Positions 1-6,272 of a DNA stretch of 11,343 nt are shown in pieces. The notes beneath the pieces are model-generated. The model was given only the letters and a program-made list of their open reading frames with translations, did no database searches and had not been told where the DNA came from. Positions within the stretch are counted from its first letter, which is position 1; every line of letters begins with the position of its first letter. The translations under genes and the position numbers were made by a program. Source of the stretch: Beijerinckiaceae bacterium (GTDB taxonomy: Bacteria > Pseudomonadota > Alphaproteobacteria > Rhizobiales > Beijerinckiaceae); contig DAIESR010000270.1 in assembly GCA_027346205.1 (NCBI GenBank), forward strand, positions 1 through 11,343, written 5' to 3'.

Positions 1-92
1 CGGCCATATTCGGCTGGCCCAAGGAATTTTGCCACGAGCAGGCCGATGACGAAATTGAACAGCGTATTGAGAATGAAGGGTAATGCAATCAT
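1..92 (-). CDS. N-terminal fragment of a probable polysaccharide flippase (Wzx/MATE-like), cut by the window edge
   Basis: Read leftward from an ATG at 92-90, the complement encodes about 30 residues: a hydrophobic helix starting MIALPFILNTLFNFVIG, then LLVAKFLGPAEYG. An early membrane helix followed by a K-F-L-G-P-x-E-Y-G turn is typical of the first helix and loop of oligosaccharide flippases of the MOP superfamily, which move lipid-linked sugar units across the inner membrane for LPS or exopolysaccharide synthesis. The rest lies outside the window. No clear Shine-Dalgarno precedes the ATG. The frame stays open upstream to a stop at 146-144 with no ATG, GTG or TTG in between, so 92 is the only visible start. 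The gene diverges from the catalase-like gene. The family call rests on a very short segment. Confidence 0.5.
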   Translation of the reverse strand, partial: MIALPFILNTLFNFVIGLLVAKFLGPAEYG

Positions 93-395
93 TGCAGAGC
101 ACGCATGAGACGCCGGCGGGACAGGCCGCGAAGCCGTATAGTTTCAGGCTCTCGAAATGCCCGGCAGTGCTGCCATTGGCCGATGGACCTTGGCCCGAGT
201 CTATCGGCTTCAGGTTAACGCAACATATTGATGCAAACCCGAAAGGAATGGGTAAGGCCGCCGCGTCTTTGCATTCATCCGGCACGGTCCAGACGACGGC
301 CGGGAAAAAAAGCCGCGGCGACGCATTACGCCTTCTCTCGGACAAAGAGTTTTCAGAAAATTGCGATTATGCGTTTTTTGGGTGGGAGATTTTCT
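93..395. other. Divergent intergenic region with no recognised gene
   Basis: This stretch separates the leftward flippase-like gene from the rightward catalase-like gene, so it should hold both promoters. I could not pick out a convincing -35/-10 pair. The only structure seen is a modest inverted repeat, GCCGAT at 179-184 and ATCGGC at 203-208, extendable by a G:U and a G:C pair. Reading frames crossing it give arginine- and serine-rich sequence unlike any family I know. Confidence 0.5.
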
Positions 396-1379
396 ATGTT
401 GCGAACAAAGCATTTGGCCATAGCCGCATCGATCATGTGGTTCGCTGGCATGAGCCTCGGCCATGCGGAAGAGCAGCCGGTCGAACTTCAGATCGTCAAT
501 GCGCAGAATAAGCTCTTTGGGGTGCATCCTGGCTTTCGCTCCAACCATGCGAAAGGCGTTGTCGTCGAGGGTCATTTCAAGGCCTCGCCCGAGGCCGCGA
601 AGCTGAGCAAGTCCGTCATTTTCAACGGCAGCACGATCCCCGTGACTGTGCGCTTCTCGGATTCCACCGGGCTTCCGAATATTCCGGACGGCTCAAAAAA
701 AGCCTCGCCGCACGGGATCGCCATCAAATATCATCTGCCGGACGGCAATGACACCGATATGGTTCTCAATTCGTTCAAATTCTTTCCGGTCGCAACCGGC
801 GCCGATTTCCGCGACATGCTGCTCGCGATCGCCGCCAGCCCAGCTGGTGCGCCAAAGCCGACGAAACTTGACGCCTTCATCAAGAGCCATCCCTCCATGC
901 CGGCCGCCCTCAAGACGCTCGGCACGCCGGACAGTTTCGCCGATGAGGAATATTACGGCGTCGATGCCTTCGTCTTCGTCGACAAGGCCGGCAAGAAACA
1001 GCCCGTGCGCTATATCATGGCGCCGCAGAAGCTCGTCCATATCTCGACCGAGGAAGCGGACAAGAAGCCGCCGAACTATCTGATGGACGAACTGCCGCAA
1101 CGCTTGGCACATGGGCCGGTCGTGTTCCATCTGAAGGCGCAGCTCGCGCAGCCTGGCGATCAGACCAAGGATGCGACCAAGCCTTGGCCGGCCGACCGAC
1201 CCGTCGTCGATCTCGGCGTGCTGACGATCGACAAAGCCGTTCCGGACAGTATGGAGGCACAAAAGAAGCTTCTCTTTTTGCCCGGCCAGCTCACCCCTGG
1301 CATAGAGAAATCCGACGATCCGCTGATCGATGTGCGCGATAACGCCTATGCCATCTCCTTCTCGCGCCGCAGCCAGTGA
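396..1379 (+). CDS. Secreted catalase-like heme peroxidase (SrpA-type catalase family peroxidase)
   Basis: This 327-residue protein is a small catalase-fold heme enzyme, predicted to act in the periplasm on hydrogen peroxide or organic peroxides. Residues 1-24 form a Sec signal peptide with a basic start, a hydrophobic core and a likely cut after Gly-His-Ala. The distal heme-side motif NHAKGVVVEGHF has its catalytic His at residue 51. RFSDSTG lies at 86-92, PHG at 105-107, and the likely distal Asn at 125 in LNSFKFFPV. The proximal motif R-x3-Y (Arg314, Tyr318) sits close to the C-terminus, as expected for this short family, which lacks the flavodoxin-like and long C-terminal parts of full catalases (about 480 residues or more). 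The frame is open further upstream, but the ATG at 396 has a good ribosome site (GGGAG at 384-388) and begins exactly at the signal peptide. Family members are mostly weak catalases or peroxidases; the actual substrate is unknown. Confidence 0.88.
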   Translation: MLRTKHLAIAASIMWFAGMSLGHAEEQPVELQIVNAQNKLFGVHPGFRSNHAKGVVVEGHFKASPEAAKLSKSVIFNGSTIPVTVRFSDSTGLPNIPDGSKKASPHGIAIKYHLPDGNDTDMVLNSFKFFPVATGADFRDMLLAIAASPAGAPKPTKLDAFIKSHPSMPAALKTLGTPDSFADEEYYGVDAFVFVDKAGKKQPVRYIMAPQKLVHISTEEADKKPPNYLMDELPQRLAHGPVVFHLKAQLAQPGDQTKDATKPWPADRPVVDLGVLTIDKAVPDSMEAQKKLLFLPGQLTPGIEKSDDPLIDVRDNAYAISFSRRSQ

Positions 1380-1516
1380 GGATATTGGATTATTTCGCGG
1401 CAGGCGCGCGTGCGCCTGCCCACCCCGCGAGAATGCGCGGCGGTTTCTTCACAATATTTTGTCATGTTGGCGCCATTCTGCCTTCCCGTTCATGCGCAAA
1501 GGTGAGGAAACCTACG

Positions 1517-2077
1517 ATGGCTGGAGAAGATCTCGTCGCGGTATGGGAAGCACATTGCCGCTATGAATTCGAGACCTATGATGTCGATGCCACCATGACG
1601 ACCATGGTCGCGGAGCCTTATGTCAACAATGTTCCGACCATGATGGGCGGCGTCGGCCATGACGAGGTGAAGCGCTTCTACGCACATCATTTCGTCGGCC
1701 ACAATCCGCCGGATACGATGGTGGTGCCGGTGAGCCGTACTGTCGGCGCCGACAGCATCGTCGACGAGCTGATCTTCTGCTTCACCCATACGACCCAGAT
1801 GGATTGGATGCTGCCGGGCATTGCGCCGACCGGACGCAGGGTCGAGGTCCCGCTCGTCGCCATTGTGAAATTCCACGATGGCAAGATCGCAAATGAGCAT
1901 ATTTATTGGGATCAGGCCTCGGTCCTCGTTCAAATCGGCAAGCTCGATCCGCAGAACCTGCCCGTTGCCGGCATCGATACAGCGCACAAGGTTACCGATC
2001 CGATGCTGCCACGCAACACGCTCCTCGACGACATCGGGACCGGCGGCGCACAGGTACCCCAGAGACAAAACGCGTGA
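1517..2077 (+). CDS. NTF2-like / SnoaL-like fold protein
   Basis: The product has 186 residues and resembles the SnoaL-like branch of the NTF2 superfamily, small cone-shaped alpha+beta domains used as cyclases, isomerases or ligand-binding proteins. The N-terminal helices (about 1-30) hold EAHCRYEFETYDVDATM; GGVGHDEVKRFY is at 44-55, WMLPGIAPTGR at 97-107, and the C-terminal strand motif KFHDGKIANEHIYWDQASVL at 118-137. The last is a hallmark of family members annotated as nuclear transport factor 2 or ester cyclase proteins. There is no signal peptide. An upstream ATG at 1376 would add 47 residues unlike the family; the ATG at 1517 is preferred because GTGAGGA at 1502-1508 is a well-placed ribosome site. 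It lies 137 bases after the catalase-like gene and may share its transcript. The substrate cannot be told from sequence. Confidence 0.8.
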   Translation: MAGEDLVAVWEAHCRYEFETYDVDATMTTMVAEPYVNNVPTMMGGVGHDEVKRFYAHHFVGHNPPDTMVVPVSRTVGADSIVDELIFCFTHTTQMDWMLPGIAPTGRRVEVPLVAIVKFHDGKIANEHIYWDQASVLVQIGKLDPQNLPVAGIDTAHKVTDPMLPRNTLLDDIGTGGAQVPQRQNA

Positions 2078-2158
2078 CGGCAGAGCCCTGAGCATTGCGA
2101 ACCTTTGGAGATCGGCGACCTTTGCATATTGCGGCATAAGCATTAAGAGCCTCCGATC

Positions 2159-2659
2159 ATGGCCGATGCCGCTATCACCCTCCGTCCCGCCGCGCCGTCC
2201 GACGCACCGCTGATCTTCACCTTGATCTGCGAGCTTGCCGCCTATGAGCGACTGTCGCAGGACATCGAGGCGACTGAAACGATGATCGCCGCGGCTCTCT
2301 TCGCAGATCCGCCGCGCGTCTTTTGCACGATTGCCGAATATGGCGGCGCGCCGGCAGGCTTCATCCTCTGGTTCTATACGTTTTCGACCTTTCGCGGCCG
2401 CCATGGCATCTGGATCGAGGACATTTTCATTCGCGAAGATTTTCGCGGCAAAGGAATCGGCACAGCCTTGCTCACGTTTTTGGCGCGCCGCTGCCTTGTG
2501 GAAAAACTCGGCCGGCTCGAATGGGCGGTGCTTGATTGGAACAAGCCGGCAATTGACTTCTATCAATCGATGGGCGCGAGGCTGATGCAGGAATGGACCA
2601 TGTGCCGGCTCGATGGCACGGCTTTGAACGCCTTCGCCGAGGCGACACCCAAGCCATGA
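2159..2659 (+). CDS. GNAT-family N-acetyltransferase, SSAT/thialysine-acetyltransferase-like
   Basis: This 166-residue protein is a single-domain GNAT acetyltransferase, which moves an acetyl group from acetyl-CoA to an amine. The start ITLRPAAPSDAPLIFTLICELA is the usual first strand and helix. The acetyl-CoA pyrophosphate loop is RGKGIG at 96-101, preceded by WIEDIFIREDF, and the last conserved block is DWNKPAIDFYQSMGA at 126-140 with Tyr135 in the place of the usual catalytic tyrosine. The pair E-D-x-F...W-N-x-P-x-I-x-F-Y resembles spermidine/spermine and thialysine acetyltransferases, so a small polyamine-like or amino-acid substrate is plausible but unproven. The ribosome site is weak (AAGAG near 2145-2149). 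Its stop codon overlaps the folA start, which implies co-transcription and translational coupling. Confidence 0.85.
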   Translation: MADAAITLRPAAPSDAPLIFTLICELAAYERLSQDIEATETMIAAALFADPPRVFCTIAEYGGAPAGFILWFYTFSTFRGRHGIWIEDIFIREDFRGKGIGTALLTFLARRCLVEKLGRLEWAVLDWNKPAIDFYQSMGARLMQEWTMCRLDGTALNAFAEATPKP

Positions 2660-3195
2660 TCCCGAAACTCGTGCTCGTCGTCGCGATCGCGGAGAATGGC
2701 GTCATCGGGCAAGCCAACGGTCTGCCGTGGCACATCTCGAGCGATCTCAAGCGCTTTCGCGCGCTCACCATTGGCAAGCCGCTGATCATGGGCCGCAAAA
2801 CCTTCGAAGCGATCGGGCGGGCCCTGCCCGGACGCGAAACGATCATCGTCACGCGCGATGCCGCTTTCACGCCACCATCTGGTGTTTATATTGCCGGATC
2901 GATTGAGGCCGCTTTAGACCTCGCGCGGGAACGCGCGCAGGCGATGGGGTCGGACGAGATCATTCTGGCCGGCGGTGGAGAAGTTTTTGCCGCACTCATC
3001 GATCGCGTCGATCGGATGCATGTGACCTTTGTGGCGGCTTCGCCCGAAGGAGATGCTTTTTTCCCGCCGATCGACTGGTCGCAATGGCGGGAAACCCAGC
3101 GCGAAGAGCATCAACCGCAAAAGAATGACGAGGCGGCCTTTTCTTTCGTCGATTTCGAACGGCGCGAGAAATCGGGCCGAGTGGTGCCGGCTTGA
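2656..3195 (+). CDS. folA: Dihydrofolate reductase
   Basis: Dihydrofolate reductase reduces 7,8-dihydrofolate to tetrahydrofolate with NADPH in the cytoplasm and is the target of trimethoprim. The 179-residue product has the full family pattern: GVIGQANGLPWH near the N-terminus (Trp25), the catalytic acid Asp30 in SSDLKRF, the NADPH-site segment IMGRKTFEAIGRALPGR at 44-60, and a second nucleotide-binding loop LAGGGEVFAAL at 104-114. The length is slightly above the roughly 160 residues of the E. coli enzyme because of a hydrophilic tail. An ATG at 2593 in the same frame would add 21 residues from inside the acetyltransferase gene; the ATG at 2656, which overlaps the previous stop as ATGA, matches the family start. 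A thymidylate synthase gene, a frequent partner, is not next to it here. Confidence 0.95.
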   Translation: MIPKLVLVVAIAENGVIGQANGLPWHISSDLKRFRALTIGKPLIMGRKTFEAIGRALPGRETIIVTRDAAFTPPSGVYIAGSIEAALDLARERAQAMGSDEIILAGGGEVFAALIDRVDRMHVTFVAASPEGDAFFPPIDWSQWRETQREEHQPQKNDEAAFSFVDFERREKSGRVVPA

Positions 3196-3396
3196 GCGGA
3201 TCGTCAGCGACCATCATCACGGCGAGCGTCATGATCTGGTCATGTCGCGTGCTGTCGGTGCTCGTAACTCGTTGAATGCGGAGCCTCGCCATTTATCGCG
3301 AAGCAAGAACCGAATTGCGCGGCGCCCTGTGGAGACGTTTCACGCTTCCCGCCTATCGGGATCTGCTCTATGTATGCAGCAGCAATCGGCCGCTCT

Positions 3397-3446
3397 GGAG
3401 CGGTTTCGGATGCAAAACCGGTTTCCACTTTTGCTGAAAATGCGCT
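3397..3446. repeat. Short palindromic intergenic repeat of rhizobial type (RIME-like)
   Basis: This 50-base element lies in the 277-base gap between folA and hflK. It contains an inverted repeat, CGGTTT at 3401-3406 and AAACCG at 3415-3420 with an 8-base loop, followed by GGTTTCCACTTTTGCTGAAA and ATGCGCT. From memory, a block reading GGAAACCGGTTT with GCATTTTC nearby recurs between genes in many Hyphomicrobiales genomes, similar to the Rhizobium intergenic mosaic elements. Only one copy is in this window, so repetitiveness is inferred. It ends 26 bases before the hflK start codon. Nothing else was recognised in the rest of the gap (3196-3472). Confidence 0.55.
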
Positions 3447-3472
3447 AGTGGGACCGCGAAAAAGAGGACGGT

Positions 3473-4585
3473 ATGCCCTGGAGTAGTGACGGCAAGAATG
3501 GCGGGCCATGGAAGCCCAGCGGTCAGGGACCATGGGGCCAGGCGCCCAATCCACAGCCGCCGGATCTTGAGGAATGGCTCCGGCGCGGCCAGGAGAAGCT
3601 CAAGCAATGGCTGCCCGGTGGCGGCATCGGCGGCCGCAGCCTGCTCGCGCTGGCTCTGATCGGTGTCCTGCTCTGGCTCTTGTCGGGATTTTACGCCGTC
3701 GGGACGAATGAGGTCGGCCTCAACATGATCTTTGGCCGCTATACGGGCAAAACCGCCTCGGGCCTCAACTACAACATGCCATTTCCAATCGGCTCGGTCG
3801 AAAAGCTGCAGGTGACCAATCGCAATACGACCAATATCGGCTTCGTCCTTCGGCCGGATCTCCGCAATTCTGGCGCACTCACCCAGGTCGATCTGCCGGA
3901 AGAGAGCCTGATGCTGGCGAGCGACCAGAATATCGCCGACGTCAAATTCGTGGTGATCTGGCAGATCGATCCGGCCCGCCCGGAGGATTATGCCTTCAAT
4001 GTTGCCACTCAGCGGGAAACCGTGAAGGCGGTCGCCGAAAGCGCCATGCGCGAGGTTATCGGCCGCACCAAGATCCAGCAAATCCTGACCGCCGGGCGCA
4101 AGGTCATCGAGCCGGAAGTTCAGGAGTTGATGCAGAAGATCCTCAACAGCTACAAGGCCGGCGTTCTCGTGCTTCAGGTGCAGTTGCAATCGGTGGAGCC
4201 GCCGGAGCAGGTCATCGCTGCCTTCCGCGATGTGATCGCCGCGCAGCAGGACGCGGAACGGCTGCGCAATGAAGCCCAGGCCTATGCCAACCGTGTCGTC
4301 CCCACCGCGCGCGGCAAGGCCGCGGCGATCCTTCAGGAGGCAGAAGGCTATCGTCTGCAAACGGTCGCCGAGGCGACCGGCCAAGCATCGCGTTTCGACC
4401 AAGTCTATGCGCAATACAAAAATGCGCCGACAGTGACCCGCGAGCGCATCTATATCGAGACCATGCAGCATGTGCTGGCGGCGACGAGCAAAGTGATCAT
4501 CGACGGGACGAATGGAGCCGGCGTCATCCCCTATCTGCCGCTTCCACAACTCGCACCGAAAGCTTCGGATGGAGCCCAGCAATGA
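3473..4585 (+). CDS. hflK: FtsH protease modulator HflK
   Basis: HflK is an inner-membrane SPFH/band-7 protein that assembles with HflC into a large periplasmic cage around the AAA protease FtsH and restrains its action on membrane proteins. The 370-residue product has a cytoplasmic Gly/Pro/Trp-rich tail (about 1-30), one membrane helix (about 55-76, SLLALALIGVLLWLLSGFYAV), the band-7 domain (about 77-245, starting TNEVGLNMIFGRYTG), and a charged coiled-coil region (about 245-305) including AQQDAERLRNEAQAYANRVV. E. coli HflK is longer (419 residues), mainly in its tails. AAAGAGG at 3461-3467 is a good ribosome site for the ATG at 3473. The stop overlaps the hflC start by four bases, so both subunits should be made together. 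Confidence 0.95.
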   Translation: MPWSSDGKNGGPWKPSGQGPWGQAPNPQPPDLEEWLRRGQEKLKQWLPGGGIGGRSLLALALIGVLLWLLSGFYAVGTNEVGLNMIFGRYTGKTASGLNYNMPFPIGSVEKLQVTNRNTTNIGFVLRPDLRNSGALTQVDLPEESLMLASDQNIADVKFVVIWQIDPARPEDYAFNVATQRETVKAVAESAMREVIGRTKIQQILTAGRKVIEPEVQELMQKILNSYKAGVLVLQVQLQSVEPPEQVIAAFRDVIAAQQDAERLRNEAQAYANRVVPTARGKAAAILQEAEGYRLQTVAEATGQASRFDQVYAQYKNAPTVTRERIYIETMQHVLAATSKVIIDGTNGAGVIPYLPLPQLAPKASDGAQQ

Positions 4586-5496
4586 AGAGCGCCGTAGGTT
4601 TCCTGGCTCTCGTCGCGGCCGTCCTCGCCATTATCGTCGTGAGCGCTTCCACATTCGTCGTCACACAGACGGAGCAGGCGCTGGTTTTGCGGTTCGGGCA
4701 GCCGGTTGCCGGCCGCGGCCTCGTCACCCAGCCAGGCCTCCATTTCAAGATCCCATTCGTCGAAAACGTGGTCTATCTCGACAAGCGCATTCTCGATCTC
4801 GAAATGCCCAAGCAGGAAGTACTCGCTTCGGACAATACACGAATCGAAGTCGATGCCTTTTTGCGCTACCGCATTGTCGATCCGCTCAAATTCTACCAAT
4901 CCGTGGGATCGATCAGGCGTGGCGAAGTCCAGCTCGGCTTCATCCTGAATTCCGCCGTGCGCCGTGTCCTCGGCGATGCCGATCTGACGCAGATCGTCAG
5001 TAGCGAACGGGAAAAGTTGATGGGCGATATCCGCGATCAGGTGAATATCGAGAGCAAGAAGCTCGGCGTCTTCGCCATCGACACGCGGATCAGGCGCGCA
5101 GATCTGCCGAAACAAATCTCCGACAAGGTCTTCAGCCGCATGCAGAGCGAATGGGCGCGCGAAGCGGCTCTCAATCGTGCCCAAGGCAGCGAACAGGCGC
5201 AGGAGATCAAAGCCAAAGCCGACCGCGACGTCGTCGTGCTGCAGGCCGACGCGCAGCAAAAAGCCGATCAGATCCGCGGCGAAGGTGATGCAACGCGCAA
5301 CAAGATCTTTGCCGCTGCCTATTCCAAGGACCCGGATTTCTTCGCCTTCTACCGCTCCATGCAGGCCTATGATGCAGCGCTCAAGTCGAGCGATACACGG
5401 TTTGTGCTGACGCCCAAATCATCGTTCTTCCGCTATTTCGAACGGCCCCACACTAATCCGCCGGCCAACCAAAAAAGCACAGCGGCGGCACCTTGA
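4582..5496 (+). CDS. hflC: FtsH protease modulator HflC
   Basis: HflC is the second SPFH subunit of the HflKC complex that encloses and modulates FtsH in the inner membrane. The 304-residue product begins with a membrane helix (about 5-27, VGFLALVAAVLAIIVVSAST) followed by the band-7 start VVTQTEQALVLRFGQPV. The domain continues through VYLDKRILDLEMPKQEVLAS and DAFLRYRIVDPLKFYQSVG. An Ala/Glu-rich coiled coil with EQAQEIKAKADRDVVVLQAD follows, and then the typical C-terminal block DPDFFAFYRSMQAYDAAL. The polar tail is Pro/Ala-rich. Start and stop agree with the family, and the ATGA overlap with hflK indicates translational coupling. The gene directly after hflC in some relatives I recall, a small DUF2065 membrane protein, is absent here. 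Confidence 0.95.
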   Translation: MKSAVGFLALVAAVLAIIVVSASTFVVTQTEQALVLRFGQPVAGRGLVTQPGLHFKIPFVENVVYLDKRILDLEMPKQEVLASDNTRIEVDAFLRYRIVDPLKFYQSVGSIRRGEVQLGFILNSAVRRVLGDADLTQIVSSEREKLMGDIRDQVNIESKKLGVFAIDTRIRRADLPKQISDKVFSRMQSEWAREAALNRAQGSEQAQEIKAKADRDVVVLQADAQQKADQIRGEGDATRNKIFAAAYSKDPDFFAFYRSMQAYDAALKSSDTRFVLTPKSSFFRYFERPHTNPPANQKSTAAAP

Positions 5497-5584
5497 TCGG
5501 CAACGACACCGCCAAAGGAAGCCGCCGACGCACACTGGCCGGGACCACAACGCAGCAGCGAGATGCAGCAAAAGACGCAGAACC

Positions 5585-5606
5585 AGCGGCCGATTGTTCG
5601 GCCGCT
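5585..5606 (+). terminator. Hairpin after hflC, possible terminator (first of two)
   Basis: AGCGGCCG (5585-5592) and CGGCCGCT (5599-5606) form a perfect 8-bp GC-rich stem with a 6-base loop, 88 bases after the hflC stop. The T-tract behind it is poor (TTTAT), so it may act as an RNA 3'-end stabiliser or a weak terminator. Confidence 0.5.
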
Positions 5607-5619
5607 TTATAGCCAGTCC

Positions 5620-5639
5620 GAAGCGCCGTTTGGCGCTTC
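5620..5639 (+). terminator. Second hairpin after hflC, possible terminator
   Basis: GAAGCGCC (5620-5627) and GGCGCTTC (5632-5639) form a perfect 8-bp stem with the loop GTTT, 13 bases after the first hairpin, followed by CTTTGG. The pair probably marks the end of the hflKC transcript. Confidence 0.5.
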
Positions 5640-5990
5640 CTTTGGAACGCCCTCAATTTACTGCCTTTCCAGACTTTACCGGCCGCATATACGATCCGGT
5701 ATGCCCAACGCCGATTTTCCGCCTCGATTCACCGTTCATAGAAGAAGAGTATCGGGATGCGCGGCTACTAACTGTTGAAGTCGAGATTTGAGATACCATC
5801 TAGACGTGTGCCTCGCGAAAGAGGGCTTTACGCCGGGATGCAGATAAAAAAGAATAAAGTGCCGAATAGGAAAGAAGCCAAAGATCAGCCAGGTCGATGC
5901 GGTGCAGGTTGGCGCGGGGCTGCCGGCGCCCGGGAGGCTATACCTTTGGCCGCCGATGGGCTTCGCGCGAACGGCATGTGTTTCGAGAAG

Positions 5991-6020
5991 ACCTGGTTGA
6001 AAAATACCTGGTTGAAAAAT
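5991..6020. repeat. Two perfect tandem copies of a 15-bp unit
   Basis: The unit ACCTGGTTGAAAAAT occurs at 5991-6005 and again at 6006-6020 without a mismatch. It lies in the non-coding stretch before the Do protease. It looks like a recent slippage duplication. Confidence 0.9.
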
Positions 6021-6190
6021 ATTTGGGTGGCCGTTGCGCAGAGTCGCAGGGTGCGACCCGGTGCTCGTGCCAAAGCCGCCCGCGAAACACGGTCCGGTAA
6101 AGATCATGGGCAAGAGCCGATTCCGAGTGCCCGGATCGCGCGAATGTTCCGCTCGATAAATAACGGCTCCAAATATTCGACAGGCATGTG

Positions 6191-6222
6191 CTTGGAATCG
6201 AATAGGATGAGTCCTATGCGCC
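6191..6222 (+). promoter_or_regulatory. Putative RpoH-like promoter overlapping a palindrome, upstream of the Do protease
   Basis: CTTG at 6191-6194 is followed after 18 bases by CCTATGCG (6213-6220). This partly fits the alphaproteobacterial RpoH pattern as I recall it (CTTG, 17-18 bases, CYTATNT). A perfect inverted repeat, ATAGGA (6202-6207) and TCCTAT (6212-6217) with spacer TGAG, overlaps the presumed -10 region and could be an operator. The site is about 50 bases before the ATG at 6273, a sensible place for a stress-responsive protease promoter. The promoter call is tentative; the palindrome is certain. Confidence 0.35.
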
Positions 6223-6260
6223 CCGACGCGTTTCAACAAGGTTCCACGAATGCCGCTTGC

Positions 6261-6266
6261 AGGAGA
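6261..6266 (+). promoter_or_regulatory. Ribosome-binding site that fixes the Do protease start
   Basis: AGGAGA at 6261-6266 lies 6 bases before the ATG at 6273. It is the strongest ribosome site among the several in-frame ATG codons of this long open frame and decides the start chosen. Confidence 0.75.
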
Positions 6267-6272
6267 TCATTC

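Larger units (their letters stand above)
5640..6272. other. Long intergenic stretch before the Do protease, no credible gene
   Basis: Together with the two hairpins, 776 bases lie between hflC and the protease start. The protease frame stays open through 5775-6272, but its translation (Arg-, Lys- and Ser-rich with no fold pattern) is not like any protease N-terminus. Opposite-strand frames give similarly unstructured sequence. Base composition is less GC-rich than in the flanking genes. Recognisable items are a 15-bp tandem duplication (5991-6020) and a palindrome with an RpoH-like promoter (6191-6222). A small RNA or a decayed gene could be hidden here, but I cannot support one. Confidence 0.5.

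Noticed and set aside
83..511. A 142-codon plus-strand frame over the first intergenic region and the catalase-like signal peptide
   Set aside because: It overlaps the well-supported catalase-like gene in another frame and has no family pattern.
1376..1516. Upstream extension of the NTF2-like gene to an ATG overlapping the catalase-like stop
   Set aside because: The ATGs at 1376 and 1433 lack the family-like start and good ribosome site that the ATG at 1517 has.
1490..2566. A 358-codon minus-strand frame spanning the NTF2-like and GNAT genes
   Set aside because: Both plus-strand genes are convincing families; the antisense translation shows no motif.
3368..4582. A 404-codon minus-strand frame opposite hflK
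   Set aside because: It mirrors hflK codons, shows no domain pattern and has no independent ribosome site.
5493..5609. A small TTG-started frame overlapping the hflC stop (38 codons)
   Set aside because: No ribosome site, no hydrophobic segment as in DUF2065, and it runs into the first hairpin.
5991..6020. Tandem 15-bp repeat considered as a CRISPR remnant or att site
   Set aside because: Two abutting copies with no spacers, no cas or integrase genes and no tRNA nearby; slippage duplication is simpler.
5736..6239. A 167-codon minus-strand frame in the gap before the Do protease
   Set aside because: The translation is His-, Pro- and Arg-rich without helices, domains or a ribosome site. It is most likely chance in non-coding DNA.
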